NCBI GenBank assembly: GCA_947036815.1
Contig: CAMQRS010000015.1
Location: forward strand, 1 to 34,693
Reading direction: 5' to 3'
From: an uncultured Erysipelotrichaceae bacterium
GTDB taxonomy: Bacteria; Bacillota_I; Bacilli_A; Erysipelotrichales; Erysipelotrichaceae
Length of the DNA stretch: 34,693 bases
A program made the translations under genes and the position numbers. Below the pieces are notes generated by a model that was given only the letters and a program-made list of their open reading frames with translations, ran no database searches and was not told where the DNA came from. Position 1 is the first letter of the stretch; the number at the start of each line of letters is the position of its first letter. This document shows positions 25,015-32,742 of the stretch, piece by piece.

Positions 25015-25200
25015 ATGAGTTTTTTGAAAAAAAGAATGAAAAAGATGACTGCAAAAGATGCGGATGATTTATACAAAGATGTTGAATTTGAAAAGAACGA
25101 TGCTTTAGCAATGTTTATTGCAGCGTTTATCACTTTTGTACCAATTGTTATGATTATTGTAGCCATTGTTTATTTTATTTTCTACTTACTGTTTATATAA
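25015..25200 (+). CDS. Small single-span membrane protein at the end of the opp operon
   Basis: A 61-residue protein starts one base after the oppF stop, without a strong ribosome binding site, so it is probably made by translational coupling. It has a basic N-terminus (MSFLKKRMKKMTAKDADDLY), an acidic linker (DVEFEKND) and a long hydrophobic C-terminal segment (FIAAFITFVPIVMIIVAIVY) that would span the membrane. The position, directly joined to the transporter operon and before its terminator, suggests an accessory subunit, but I recognise no family. It could be a small assembly or regulatory partner of OppBC; this is inference. Confidence 0.7.
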   Translation: MSFLKKRMKKMTAKDADDLYKDVEFEKNDALAMFIAAFITFVPIVMIIVAIVYFIFYLLFI

Positions 25201-25228
25201 AATGGATGCCAATTGGGCATCCATTTTT
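25199..25228 (+). terminator. Terminator of the opp operon
   Basis: A perfect 12-bp stem, AAAATGGATGCC paired with GGCATCCATTTT, with a five-base loop AATTG and T tract. The left arm starts at the stop codon of the 61-residue gene. Confidence 0.93.
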
Positions 25229-25281
25229 ATGTTTTAGGGATTATTATGAATCTTGTACATATATATGTATAGGAGGGTCTT

Positions 25282-25614
25282 ATGAATATATATACAGTGA
25301 GTGAGTATGACAAAGAAAAGTTAGTAACTAATGCAATCAAAATGTATAAGGATTCGTTACTATTATTAAACGATGACAGTGGAAGAATAAACGAAAATAT
25401 GGGTGTCTATTCATGTTTATCAATGAAAGATAAAGTTGAACATATACTGGAAGGATTACGATTGGAATATGCCTACATTATTAGACGAGAATACATGGAA
25501 AGTAGCGTTGGAAATTACTATCAACAGTATTTTAGTGAAGAAGAATATATTATGTATAAAAAAGGTGCCATTGATTCATTTCTTCATTGCCTATACGGGG
25601 ATGCTTTGTTATAA
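25282..25614 (+). CDS. Small protein of unknown function upstream of ptsI
   Basis: A 110-residue soluble, helical protein. The start follows AGGAGGG by four bases. The C-terminal third, YYQQYFSEEEYIMYKKGAIDSFLHCLYG, recalls small Mollicute and Bacillota proteins of the MG284/MPN403 kind and sigma-like or ArpU-like regulators with a YY..FS...Y...K..A...FL pattern, but I cannot confirm membership by eye. There is no signal peptide or membrane helix. A 14-bp palindrome, TACATATATATGTA (25256-25269), lies just before its ribosome binding site. Its stop codon overlaps the -10 box of the ptsI promoter. A second overlapping frame here (25436-25663) is not credible. Confidence 0.68.
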   Translation: MNIYTVSEYDKEKLVTNAIKMYKDSLLLLNDDSGRINENMGVYSCLSMKDKVEHILEGLRLEYAYIIRREYMESSVGNYYQQYFSEEEYIMYKKGAIDSFLHCLYGDALL

Positions 25615-25615
25615 T
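25587..25615 (+). promoter_or_regulatory. Promoter of ptsI
   Basis: A -35 box TTGCCT (25587-25592), a 17-base spacer and a perfect -10 box TATAAT (25610-25615) lie inside the end of the preceding gene. They place the start near 25622. Confidence 0.6.
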
Positions 25616-25674
25616 ATAAGACGAATAGACTTATTAAAAATATATTATAATAAAGTCACTTAGGAGGAAATTAG

Positions 25675-27387
25675 ATGTTAAAAGGTATCGCGGCTTCAGC
25701 TGGTATTGCTGTAGCAAAAGTTTATAAATTAGAAGTTCCTGTACTGGATATTGTAAAAAAAGATTGTGCAGATTCAGAAGCAGAAATTGCTAAGTTTAAT
25801 GATGCATTAGAAGTTACAAAATCTGATATTGAAGGAATTAAAGAAAGAGCTACGGCAGCTGGAAAACTTTCTGTGGAAGAAATTGCAGTTTTCGATGCGC
25901 ATTTAATGATGGCTGGAGATCCAGAATTTGGTGGACAAATTATTTCAATGATTACAAATGACAAAGTGAATGCAGAATTCGCGGCTGAATGTGTTGCGAA
26001 TACAACGGTTGCTATGTTTGAATCTATGGACAATGATTACTTTAGAGAAAGAGCAGCAGATGTTAAAGATGTTACTTTCCGTTTAAAAGCTAACATAATG
26101 GGAGCTATTATTCCTGATTTAGGTGCAATTAATGAAAACTCAATTATTGTTGCTCATGACTTAACACCAAGTGATACAGCACAATTAAATGAATATGCAA
26201 AAGGGTTTGTTACTTCTATCGGAGGAAGAACAAGTCATTCAGCTATCATGGCTAGAAGTTTAGAAATACCTGCAGTTGTTGGATGTAGCGGAATTTTAGA
26301 AGAAGCTAACCACAACAATGTAATTGCAATGGATGCAATTACAGGAGATGTTGTATTAAATCCTACACAAGAACAAATAGCAGAATTCGAAGCTAAAAAA
26401 GTTACTTTCTTAGCAGAAAAAGAAGCATTAAAAGTATTAAAAGACGCTCCATCTGTTTCAACTGATGGGCACCATGTAGAATTAGCTGGAAATATTGGAA
26501 CTCCTGCTGATGTTGAAGGTGTTGTAAATAATGGTGGAGAAGGTGTTGGACTATACCGTACAGAATTCTTGTACATGAACTCTCAAGAATTCCCAACTGA
26601 AGAAGAACAATTCGTTGCATATAAAGCAGTTTTAGAAGGAATGAATGGTAAAAAAGTAGTTGTTAGAACATTAGACATAGGTGGAGATAAAATTCTTCCT
26701 TACTTTACATTCCCAGAAGAAATGAACCCTTTCTTAGGATATAGAGCAATTCGTTTATGTTTAGATCGCACAGATATTTTCCGTACACAATTACGAGCGT
26801 TATGTCGTGCATCAGTATTCGGTAAATTATGTATTATGTTCCCTATGATTGCAACAATCAAAGAGTTCTGTGATGCAAAAGCTATTTTTGAAGATGAAAA
26901 AGTTAAATTAATTGCTGAAGGTATTGCAGTTGATGCAAATATTGAAATTGGTATGATGGTTGAGATTCCTGCAGCAGCAGTATTAGCTGATCAATTTGCT
27001 AAACATGCAGATTTCTTCTCAATTGGAACTAACGATTTAATTCAATATTCAATGGCAGCTGACCGTATGAGTGAAAAAGTAGCTTACTTATACCAACCTT
27101 ACAACCCATCAATCTTACGTTTAATTAAAATGACTATCGATGGAGCACATAAAGAAGGTAAATGGGCTGGAATGTGTGGAGAAATGGCTGGGGAACCAGA
27201 TGCTGTAGCAATTTTATTAGGATTAGGATTAGATGAATTCTCTATGAGTGCAACATCTATCTTAGGTGCTAGAAAAGTAATTAACTCATTAAGTAAAAAA
27301 GAAATGGAATTAGCCGCAGAAAAATGTTTATCATTTGATACAGCTGAAGAAGTTCAAGCTTACATAAAAAAAGTTATCGCTAAATAA
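25675..27387 (+). CDS. ptsI: Phosphoenolpyruvate-protein phosphotransferase (PTS enzyme I)
   Basis: Enzyme I takes phosphate from PEP and passes it to HPr, feeding all sugar PTS systems, including the EII genes further downstream. The 570-residue length is normal. The N-terminal HPr-binding and phosphohistidine domain contains [12 protein letters not shown] with the phosphorylated His188. The C-terminal TIM barrel carries [46 protein letters not shown] and the active-site Cys segment [16 protein letters not shown] precedes the start. No ptsH is next to it, and it is monocistronic with its own promoter and terminator. Confidence 0.97.
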   Translation: MLKGIAASAGIAVAKVYKLEVPVLDIVKKDCADSEAEIAKFNDALEVTKSDIEGIKERATAAGKLSVEEIAVFDAHLMMAGDPEFGGQIISMITNDKVNAEFAAECVANTTVAMFESMDNDYFRERAADVKDVTFRLKANIMGAIIPDLGAINENSIIVAHDLTPSDTAQLNEYAKGFVTSIGGRTSHSAIMARSLEIPAVVGCSGILEEANHNNVIAMDAITGDVVLNPTQEQIAEFEAKKVTFLAEKEALKVLKDAPSVSTDGHHVELAGNIGTPADVEGVVNNGGEGVGLYRTEFLYMNSQEFPTEEEQFVAYKAVLEGMNGKKVVVRTLDIGGDKILPYFTFPEEMNPFLGYRAIRLCLDRTDIFRTQLRALCRASVFGKLCIMFPMIATIKEFCDAKAIFEDEKVKLIAEGIAVDANIEIGMMVEIPAAAVLADQFAKHADFFSIGTNDLIQYSMAADRMSEKVAYLYQPYNPSILRLIKMTIDGAHKEGKWAGMCGEMAGEPDAVAILLGLGLDEFSMSATSILGARKVINSLSKKEMELAAEKCLSFDTAEEVQAYIKKVIAK

Positions 27388-27392
27388 TTATT

Positions 27393-27419
27393 AAACCTAT
27401 CAAAATGATAGGTTTTTTT
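27393..27419 (+). terminator. Terminator of ptsI
   Basis: A perfect 10-bp stem, AAACCTATCA paired with TGATAGGTTT, with loop AAA and T tract. Confidence 0.92.
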
Positions 27420-27460
27420 ATATCTGTGCTGTATAATACGGGACGTATATTACCTAAAAT

Positions 27461-27486
27461 AAGTGTTCTAATCAACACTTTTTTTT
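27461..27486 (+). terminator. Second terminator downstream of ptsI
   Basis: AAGTGTT and AACACTT pair around CTAATC and run into eight T residues. It is about 45 bases after the ptsI terminator and has a TATAAT at 27432-27437 before it, so it ends either readthrough from ptsI or a very short separate transcript. Confidence 0.8.
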
Positions 27487-27614
27487 ATATACAAATTATA
27501 TTTTAATCATTAAAGTATATTTAAATAATTAATACATTATTACGATTAGCACTTAACAATCTATTAATTTTATAATACCATTTGAAATGGACATGAATAT
27601 ATATGTGTTATTTA

Positions 27615-27643
27615 TTGTATATGCTACAGGTTAATTTTATGAT
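27615..27643 (+). promoter_or_regulatory. Candidate promoter of the PRD regulator and PTS operon
   Basis: A -35 box TTGTAT (27615-27620), a 17-base spacer and a -10 box TATGAT (27638-27643) would start transcription near 27650, leaving a leader of about 205 bases before the regulator gene. The stretch 27487-27614 is AT-rich, with no gene that I can see. Confidence 0.5.
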
Positions 27644-27856
27644 TTAAATTGAACAAGAAGAACCCTCTCACAATTAGAGCGTGGTAGCAGGTAGTCTTTT
27701 TCATAATGATAGTGAATCGAAGGAATCTAAATAGTAAATATGGTAAATTTAATTTAAATAGATAACTACTGAATTAAAAATTACCGTATTAAAATGGTAG
27801 TTATATATTTTAAATTACAGTATAAAAAAATGTATACTGTAGAAACAGGAGGACTT
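27644..27856 (+). promoter_or_regulatory. Long leader with inverted repeats before the PRD regulator
   Basis: No credible gene is present. The first part (about 27655-27700) is richer in G and C than the surroundings. Then come ATAACTAC (27762-27769) with GTAGTTAT (27797-27804), a competing TACC/GGTA pair inside it, and a strong 9-bp repeat, TACAGTATA (27816-27824) with TATACTGTA (27833-27841), ending just before AGGAGG. They could be operators for the regulator or mRNA hairpins that limit its translation. The motif TGGTAAATT...ATAGATAA (27741-27765) recurs before the EIIB gene. Confidence 0.5.
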
Positions 27857-29836
27857 ATGAAGGAAGAAAAGAAAAGTTATTATATTATTAAAATTATGGA
27901 ATTGTTATTAGATGGTAACGTGCTTACAATCGATGCGATTTCCACACAGATAAAGGTTTCAGAAAAAACCACACGAACCAAAATAAATGAAATTAATGAT
28001 TTCCTAAGAAAGAATGATTTGGGTGAAATTTTGAAAAAACCTCGCATAGGTGTTTGGTATAGTTGTACTATGGATCAACAAGAAAAAACTAAATCTATTA
28101 TGTACAATGTTGAGCAAGTAAAATCAATTAATTTTGGAAATATACTATCTAATGATGAAAGACTATTTAAGGTATTAACTTATATTTTTAAGAATAGAAA
28201 AAAAGAAATTATAACAAGTCAAAAATTAGGTAGTGTATTATTTTTAAGCACACCGACAATTTTAAAAATTCTTAAGGATTGTGAACTATGGTTTAGAAAA
28301 TATGGAATCATTTTAGAGAATCACAGAACAAAAGGAATTGTTATTTATTTTGATGAAAATAGTTATCGTAGAGCTGTACAACAATTAATATTACAGGCGT
28401 CAGGAGTGAAAAACATTGAAAAGAATATTATAAATTTACTTCCTGGAATCCGCTATGAATCAATCAAAAAAACAATTTTAAAATCTGAAACAGAATGGAA
28501 CTTTGAATTTGTGGATGAATCATTTTATGAAATTTTAGTTTATTGTTGTGTTGCAGCTTCTAGAGGGAATAGAGGCACCATAGTAATTGAAGATGAAGAT
28601 ATTGAAACATTAAAACGATATAACGAGTATTTATTTGCAAAAACAATTATGCAATATTTAACTAGCGAATGTTCGATCAACTTTTCAGATAATGAAATCT
28701 ATTTATTAGCGATTCAAATATTATGTGCTAAATTCATGGAAAAAGATTTTGAACTAGGGTATAGAGATGCGGTGAAAGTGTACGATGATAAATTAATTCA
28801 ATTTACAGATGAAATGATATCTATGAGTAGTAACATCCTAGGAGTAGATTTAAAAGATGACAACATATTAAAAGAATCGTTAGTTATTCATCTAAGAAGT
28901 ACTTTATTTAGAATGAAATACAGTTCGTTGGCTACTAATACATTAATTTATTATATAAAAAAACAATACAAACATGTATTTAGAGCGATGTGGGGATTGA
29001 GTATTTTATTTGAAAGATACTTTGATTGTAATATTACGGAAGATGAATTGGGCTTTATTTGTTTGTACTTTCAAGCGGCTTTAGAGCGTAAGAAAACAAA
29101 GATGTATCAAATATTGATTGTGTCTACTCACTCGAGAAGCACGAATCAACTGATTGTTCATAAAATTTTAAAAGTAGGAGCAGGAATGGTAAGCGTAGAT
29201 GTAGTCGGGGTACATGATTTCAAAATTAAATGCTATGATAAATATGATCTTATTTATACTACGGACGATTTAGGAATTAAAGATAGTAGAGTAAAAGAGT
29301 TAAAGGATATTATAAGCAATGACTGGATCAATGAGTTATATAGTTATTTCAACCAATATAACATGGAGGAAAAAAGTGTTGTTTATACCTTTGATGTTGA
29401 GTGTCATCAATTGTTTGATCCTGATTTAATTTGTTTAAATATAGAGTGTAATACAAAGGAAGAAATATTAGAACTATTATCTTCCAAGTTACAAAAAAAA
29501 GGAATGGTTACGAAGCAATTTTTTGAAACAGTGATGCTAAGAGAAGGTGTTACATCAACTGATATTGGAAATGGGATAGCGTTGCCTCACGGGGATCAAC
29601 GTCTTGTGAATCAAGCTAAAGTAGCGATAGCGATATTAAAAAAACCTATCTTGTGGAATCAGGAAGAAGTAGATATAGTTTTTTTATTAGCTATGAAGAT
29701 GGAGACAAAAGATGAAGTTAGTAGAGCTCAAAAATTTTACAAGCAATATATAAGGTTGATCGAAACTGAAGAAAAATTGCAATTATTAAAGGGGTTTGAA
29801 ACCAATATAGATTTATATAACTATTTAATACGTTAA
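27857..29836 (+). CDS. PRD-containing transcriptional regulator with EIIB- and EIIA-like domains (MtlR/LicR type)
   Basis: This 659-residue activator type couples transcription to PTS phosphorylation. Domain order: N-terminal helix-turn-helix (about 1-70, IDAISTQIKVSEKTTRTKINEI split across its helices), PRD1 (about 195-295), PRD2 (about 305-415), an EIIB-like domain from about 416 (YQILIVSTHSRSTNQLI), and an EIIA domain (about 535-659) with the phosphorylatable His578 in IALPHGD. PRD2 keeps His345 in VIHLRSTLFRM, but the PRD1 region contains no histidine, and the EIIB loop has no cysteine. The start at 27857 follows AGGAGG; an earlier ATG at 27794 would translate through the leader hairpins. 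It heads the operon and probably controls it. Confidence 0.92.
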   Translation: MKEEKKSYYIIKIMELLLDGNVLTIDAISTQIKVSEKTTRTKINEINDFLRKNDLGEILKKPRIGVWYSCTMDQQEKTKSIMYNVEQVKSINFGNILSNDERLFKVLTYIFKNRKKEIITSQKLGSVLFLSTPTILKILKDCELWFRKYGIILENHRTKGIVIYFDENSYRRAVQQLILQASGVKNIEKNIINLLPGIRYESIKKTILKSETEWNFEFVDESFYEILVYCCVAASRGNRGTIVIEDEDIETLKRYNEYLFAKTIMQYLTSECSINFSDNEIYLLAIQILCAKFMEKDFELGYRDAVKVYDDKLIQFTDEMISMSSNILGVDLKDDNILKESLVIHLRSTLFRMKYSSLATNTLIYYIKKQYKHVFRAMWGLSILFERYFDCNITEDELGFICLYFQAALERKKTKMYQILIVSTHSRSTNQLIVHKILKVGAGMVSVDVVGVHDFKIKCYDKYDLIYTTDDLGIKDSRVKELKDIISNDWINELYSYFNQYNMEEKSVVYTFDVECHQLFDPDLICLNIECNTKEEILELLSSKLQKKGMVTKQFFETVMLREGVTSTDIGNGIALPHGDQRLVNQAKVAIAILKKPILWNQEEVDIVFLLAMKMETKDEVSRAQKFYKQYIRLIETEEKLQLLKGFETNIDLYNYLIR

Positions 29837-29847
29837 AGGAGAACGAA

Positions 29848-30300
29848 ATGAATTTATTAGATGCCATAGATGAAAGAATTATTGATTTAAAATTAACTGT
29901 AACGAGTAAGGAAGAAGCTATTAGAGCGCTAAGCGTGAAACTAAATGAGGCTGGGTATGTAGAGGATATAGAAGAGTTTATAAAAGATATATATTTACGT
30001 GAATCTGAGGGAGTGACAGGGATTGGAAACTATATTGCTATTCCTCATGGGAAAAGCGATTCTGTTACTCAAGTAGGAATTGCTATTGGTAGACTAGAAG
30101 ATGAAATAGAATGGGAAACATTAGATGGAAACGGAGTAAAACTTATATTTTTATTTGCCGTTAGTAATGATCATGACTATGCAATTAATCATATGAGATT
30201 ATTGGCTCAAATTGCTGGGAAATTAGGGAACGATGAGATTGTTGAAGCACTTCTACAAGTAAATACGGTAGAGCAGTTAAAAGAAATATTTAAAGGATAA
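29848..30300 (+). CDS. PTS fructose-family EIIA protein
   Basis: A 150-residue cytoplasmic phosphocarrier of the mannitol/fructose EIIA superfamily. It accepts phosphate from HPr on His67 (GNYIAIPHGKS) and passes it to the EIIB encoded next. The YLRESEGVTGIGNYIAIPHG and NHMRLLAQIAGKL segments are typical of the family. It starts 11 bases after the regulator stop, with AAGGAG, so the two are co-transcribed. The 135-base gap to EIIB is the largest inside this operon. Confidence 0.94.
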   Translation: MNLLDAIDERIIDLKLTVTSKEEAIRALSVKLNEAGYVEDIEEFIKDIYLRESEGVTGIGNYIAIPHGKSDSVTQVGIAIGRLEDEIEWETLDGNGVKLIFLFAVSNDHDYAINHMRLLAQIAGKLGNDEIVEALLQVNTVEQLKEIFKG

Positions 30301-30435
30301 ATGATTACCACATTGAATCTGGTAATAAAAAAAATACCACTTTAAAGTTACTTTATAAGTTAAACATAGAGATACATTAAATGGTAAATTATATATAGAT
30401 AAGTACAAAGGTACTAAAGTGAAAGGAGATAGGTT
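30301..30435 (+). promoter_or_regulatory. Gap between EIIA and EIIB with hairpin and repeated motif
   Basis: ATTACCA (30304-30310) and TGGTAAT (30320-30326) form a 7-bp hairpin followed by A residues, not T residues, so it is not a + strand terminator. TGGTAAATT (30382-30390), then ATAGATAAGTAC (30395-30406), nearly repeats a motif in the regulator leader (TGGTAAATT then ATAGATAACTAC). GTAC-AAAG-GTAC (30403-30414) follows. A second operator or internal promoter for the EIIB-EIIC-aldolase genes is possible; I see no clear -35/-10 pair. Confidence 0.45.
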
Positions 30436-30747
30436 ATGAACATAGTAGTGGTGGCGGCTTGTACGTCAGGAATTGCACATACTTATATTGCTAAGGAAAA
30501 ACTGATTAGAGCTGCTGAAAGTCTGGGACATACGATCCATGTGGAAACGCAAGGAACAATTGGTACAGAAGATGAGTTGAGTATGGAACAAATCAAACTT
30601 GCAGATGTTGCAATATTCGCTATTGATATAGCAATTACAGGGACGGAGCGGTTTAAAGGAAAAAAAGTGATCACAGTTCCAACGAATGTATGTGTTAAGA
30701 GTCCGAAACAATTGATTCAAAAAATTGAAGAAGAACTTAACAAATAA
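30436..30747 (+). CDS. PTS fructose-family EIIB protein
   Basis: A 103-residue cytoplasmic domain that carries phosphate on Cys9 in the loop ACTSGIAHTY and transfers it to the incoming sugar bound by EIIC. The rest, including VETQGTIGTEDEL and DVAIFAIDIAITGTERFKGKKV, matches the fructose EIIB family. The usual loop is ACPTGIAHT; here the Pro-Thr pair is Thr-Ser, but the Cys, Gly and His are kept, so activity is expected. AAGGAG precedes the start. EIIC follows 21 bases later. Confidence 0.93.
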   Translation: MNIVVVAACTSGIAHTYIAKEKLIRAAESLGHTIHVETQGTIGTEDELSMEQIKLADVAIFAIDIAITGTERFKGKKVITVPTNVCVKSPKQLIQKIEEELNK

Positions 30748-30768
30748 TTAAAGAAAGAGGGAAATAAT

Positions 30769-31854
30769 ATGAAAAGTTTTGTGGGAGAATTAAAAAGACA
30801 TGCTCTGACAGCGATTTCTTACATGTTGCCACTAGTGGTAGCGTCAGGGTTACTTATTGCGATTGGAAATTTGATGGGTGGTCAAGTAATTAGTGATTTA
30901 GATGCATTGACAATTCCAAGTGCATTAACATCATTAGGAGTGTTTGGAATGGGATTATTACCTTCGTTTATTGCTGGTTATATTTCTTACTCTATTGCAG
31001 ATCGTCCAGGAATTGCTCCGGGGTTCTTAATGGGTCAAATCGCTTCATTCTTAGGAGCAGGATTCCTTGGAGGAATGATTGGAGGGTATATCGTTGGGTA
31101 TGTAGCATTAGGTATTAAAAAATACTTGAAAGTACCAAAATGGGCACAAGCATTAATGCCAATGATGATTATTCCAACATTAGCATCAATTATAGCAGGA
31201 TTAATAATGTATTTCGTAGTAGGGACGCCAATTGTGTGGGCAACTGATGGACTTACTAACTTTATTACAGGATTGGATCAATCTTCTAAAGTATTATATG
31301 GATTTGTGATTGGAGCATTAGGGTGTATTGATTTTGGTGGACCTATTAGTAAAGTTCCAAACTTAATCTGTGATGGTTTATTAATGGAAGGAATATTAGA
31401 GCCAGAAGCAATTAAAGTATTAGCAGCAATGGTTCCACCATTAGGAATTACATTCTCTTTAGTATTATCTAAAATAATAAATAAACGCATTTATACTAAA
31501 ACCGAGGTAGAAAATATTAAAGTAGCATTCCCAATGGGATTATGCATGATTTCTGAAGGGGTTATACCTATCGCAATGAATGATTTATTGAGAACAGTAA
31601 TTTGTACAGCTACAGGGTGTGGAGTTACAGGAGCAGTTAGTTTCTCTTTAGGGGTAGGAAGTCCAGTTCCATCTGGAGGAATCTTCGTAATACCAGCGAT
31701 GACAGCACCAGTAGCGGCAGTTATTGCATTGCTAGCAGGAACAGCAGTTACAGGATTTATGTTAGTATTTATTAAAAAAAGAAAAACAGATGCAGATGAT
31801 ATTGAAATAGAAGAAGTAGAAGAACAATTAGACTTATCAGGAATTAAATTTTAA
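30769..31854 (+). CDS. PTS fructose-family EIIC membrane permease
   Basis: The 361-residue integral membrane subunit that binds and moves the sugar. It opens with KRHALTAISYMLPLVVASGLL split around the first helix, as in fructose EIIC proteins. Hydrophobic segments continue through LGAGFLGGMIGGYIVGYVAL and ALMPMMIIPTLASIIAGLIM. The substrate-site motif is DFGGPISKVPNL (more often DMGGPVNK in relatives), and the final helix AVIALLAGTAVTGFMLVFI is followed by a charged tail. EIIA, EIIB and EIIC are separate chains here, rather than one fused FruA. The family handles ketoses and related sugars; the substrate here is not proven. Confidence 0.94.
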   Translation: MKSFVGELKRHALTAISYMLPLVVASGLLIAIGNLMGGQVISDLDALTIPSALTSLGVFGMGLLPSFIAGYISYSIADRPGIAPGFLMGQIASFLGAGFLGGMIGGYIVGYVALGIKKYLKVPKWAQALMPMMIIPTLASIIAGLIMYFVVGTPIVWATDGLTNFITGLDQSSKVLYGFVIGALGCIDFGGPISKVPNLICDGLLMEGILEPEAIKVLAAMVPPLGITFSLVLSKIINKRIYTKTEVENIKVAFPMGLCMISEGVIPIAMNDLLRTVICTATGCGVTGAVSFSLGVGSPVPSGGIFVIPAMTAPVAAVIALLAGTAVTGFMLVFIKKRKTDADDIEIEEVEEQLDLSGIKF

Positions 31855-31869
31855 TAGGAGGATATATCT

Positions 31870-32724
31870 ATGTATGTTTCAATGAAGAACATGCTTCAAA
31901 AAGCGAATACAGAAGGATATGCAGTAATGGCAATAAATTGTTTTAATATCGAAACATCACGAGCGGTCATTGAAGCAGCTCAAGAGCTTCGCGCTCCAAT
32001 TATAGTCAATATCGTACAAGAACACATGGTGAATCATTGCGATAGTGAATTAATCGCTCCCATTGTTAGAAAGCTAGCTCAAAGAGCTAGTGTAGAAGTT
32101 GCATTAAACTTCGATCATGGAGAAGAATTAGGCTTAATAAAAAAAGCAATCGTTGATGGATACTCAAGCGTAATGGTAGATGCATCGAAATTTGATTTAG
32201 AAGGAAATATAAAAATGACTCGCGAGGTTGTTTGCTTCGCAGAACCGTATGGAGTTAGTGTAGAAGGTGAAATCGGATGTATTGGTGGTAGTGAAGGTGG
32301 AAACTTTACACAAGAAGCTATGCTAACAAATCCAGAGGAAGCAAAAAGATTTATAGATGAGACAGGAATTGATTGTTTGGCTATCTCTATTGGGACATCC
32401 CATGGGAATTATCCAGAAGGATATACTCCTGAATTTAGATTTGATCGTTTAAAAGAAATTAAACAATTAACACAGATGCCCCTAGTATTACATGGTGGTT
32501 CTGGATCAGGTTCTGGGAATATTAAGAAAGCAGTAGCATGTGGTATAAATAAAATTAATGTAGGAATAGATTTTATGAATGCTAATGTAGATAGCATTAA
32601 AAAACAATTATCAATAAACCCAAATATAAACTATTGGGTAATGATGAATAAAGTAGAACAAGATAGTAAAAAACTTGTAAAAGAGTACATAAAATTATCA
32701 GGATCTAGTAATAAATCATTATAA
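31870..32724 (+). CDS. Class II ketose-bisphosphate aldolase (GatY/KbaY/Fba-like), first copy
   Basis: A zinc-dependent aldolase of 284 residues that would split a ketose 1,6-bisphosphate to DHAP and an aldehyde. Catalytic Asp82 and zinc ligand His83 are in NFDHGEE, with further zinc ligands at His178 (GTSHGNYP) and His208 (VLHGGSGSG). The family phosphate-binding region NKINVGIDF is present. The usual HLDHG is changed to NFDHG, but the Asp-His pair is kept. It follows EIIC by 15 bases, with AGGAGG. Fructose-, tagatose- or another ketose-bisphosphate could be the substrate. Confidence 0.92.
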   Translation: MYVSMKNMLQKANTEGYAVMAINCFNIETSRAVIEAAQELRAPIIVNIVQEHMVNHCDSELIAPIVRKLAQRASVEVALNFDHGEELGLIKKAIVDGYSSVMVDASKFDLEGNIKMTREVVCFAEPYGVSVEGEIGCIGGSEGGNFTQEAMLTNPEEAKRFIDETGIDCLAISIGTSHGNYPEGYTPEFRFDRLKEIKQLTQMPLVLHGGSGSGSGNIKKAVACGINKINVGIDFMNANVDSIKKQLSINPNINYWVMMNKVEQDSKKLVKEYIKLSGSSNKSL

Positions 32725-32742
32725 TGAAAGAGGGAAATTAAT

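Noticed and set aside
25436-25663. Second + strand frame of 75 codons overlapping the 110-residue gene
   Set aside because: It is an out-of-frame shadow: no ribosome binding site, implausible composition, and it runs through the ptsI promoter.
27624-27704. A 26-codon minus-strand frame (MKKTTCYHALIVRG...) across the GC-richer part of the PRD leader
   Set aside because: It is too short, has no convincing ribosome binding site and overlaps the candidate promoter of the opposite strand. It could be a decayed remnant, but nothing supports a gene.
30304-30326. Hairpin after EIIA as a terminator
   Set aside because: The stem is followed by A residues on the + strand and there is no opposing gene for which it could act on the - strand.
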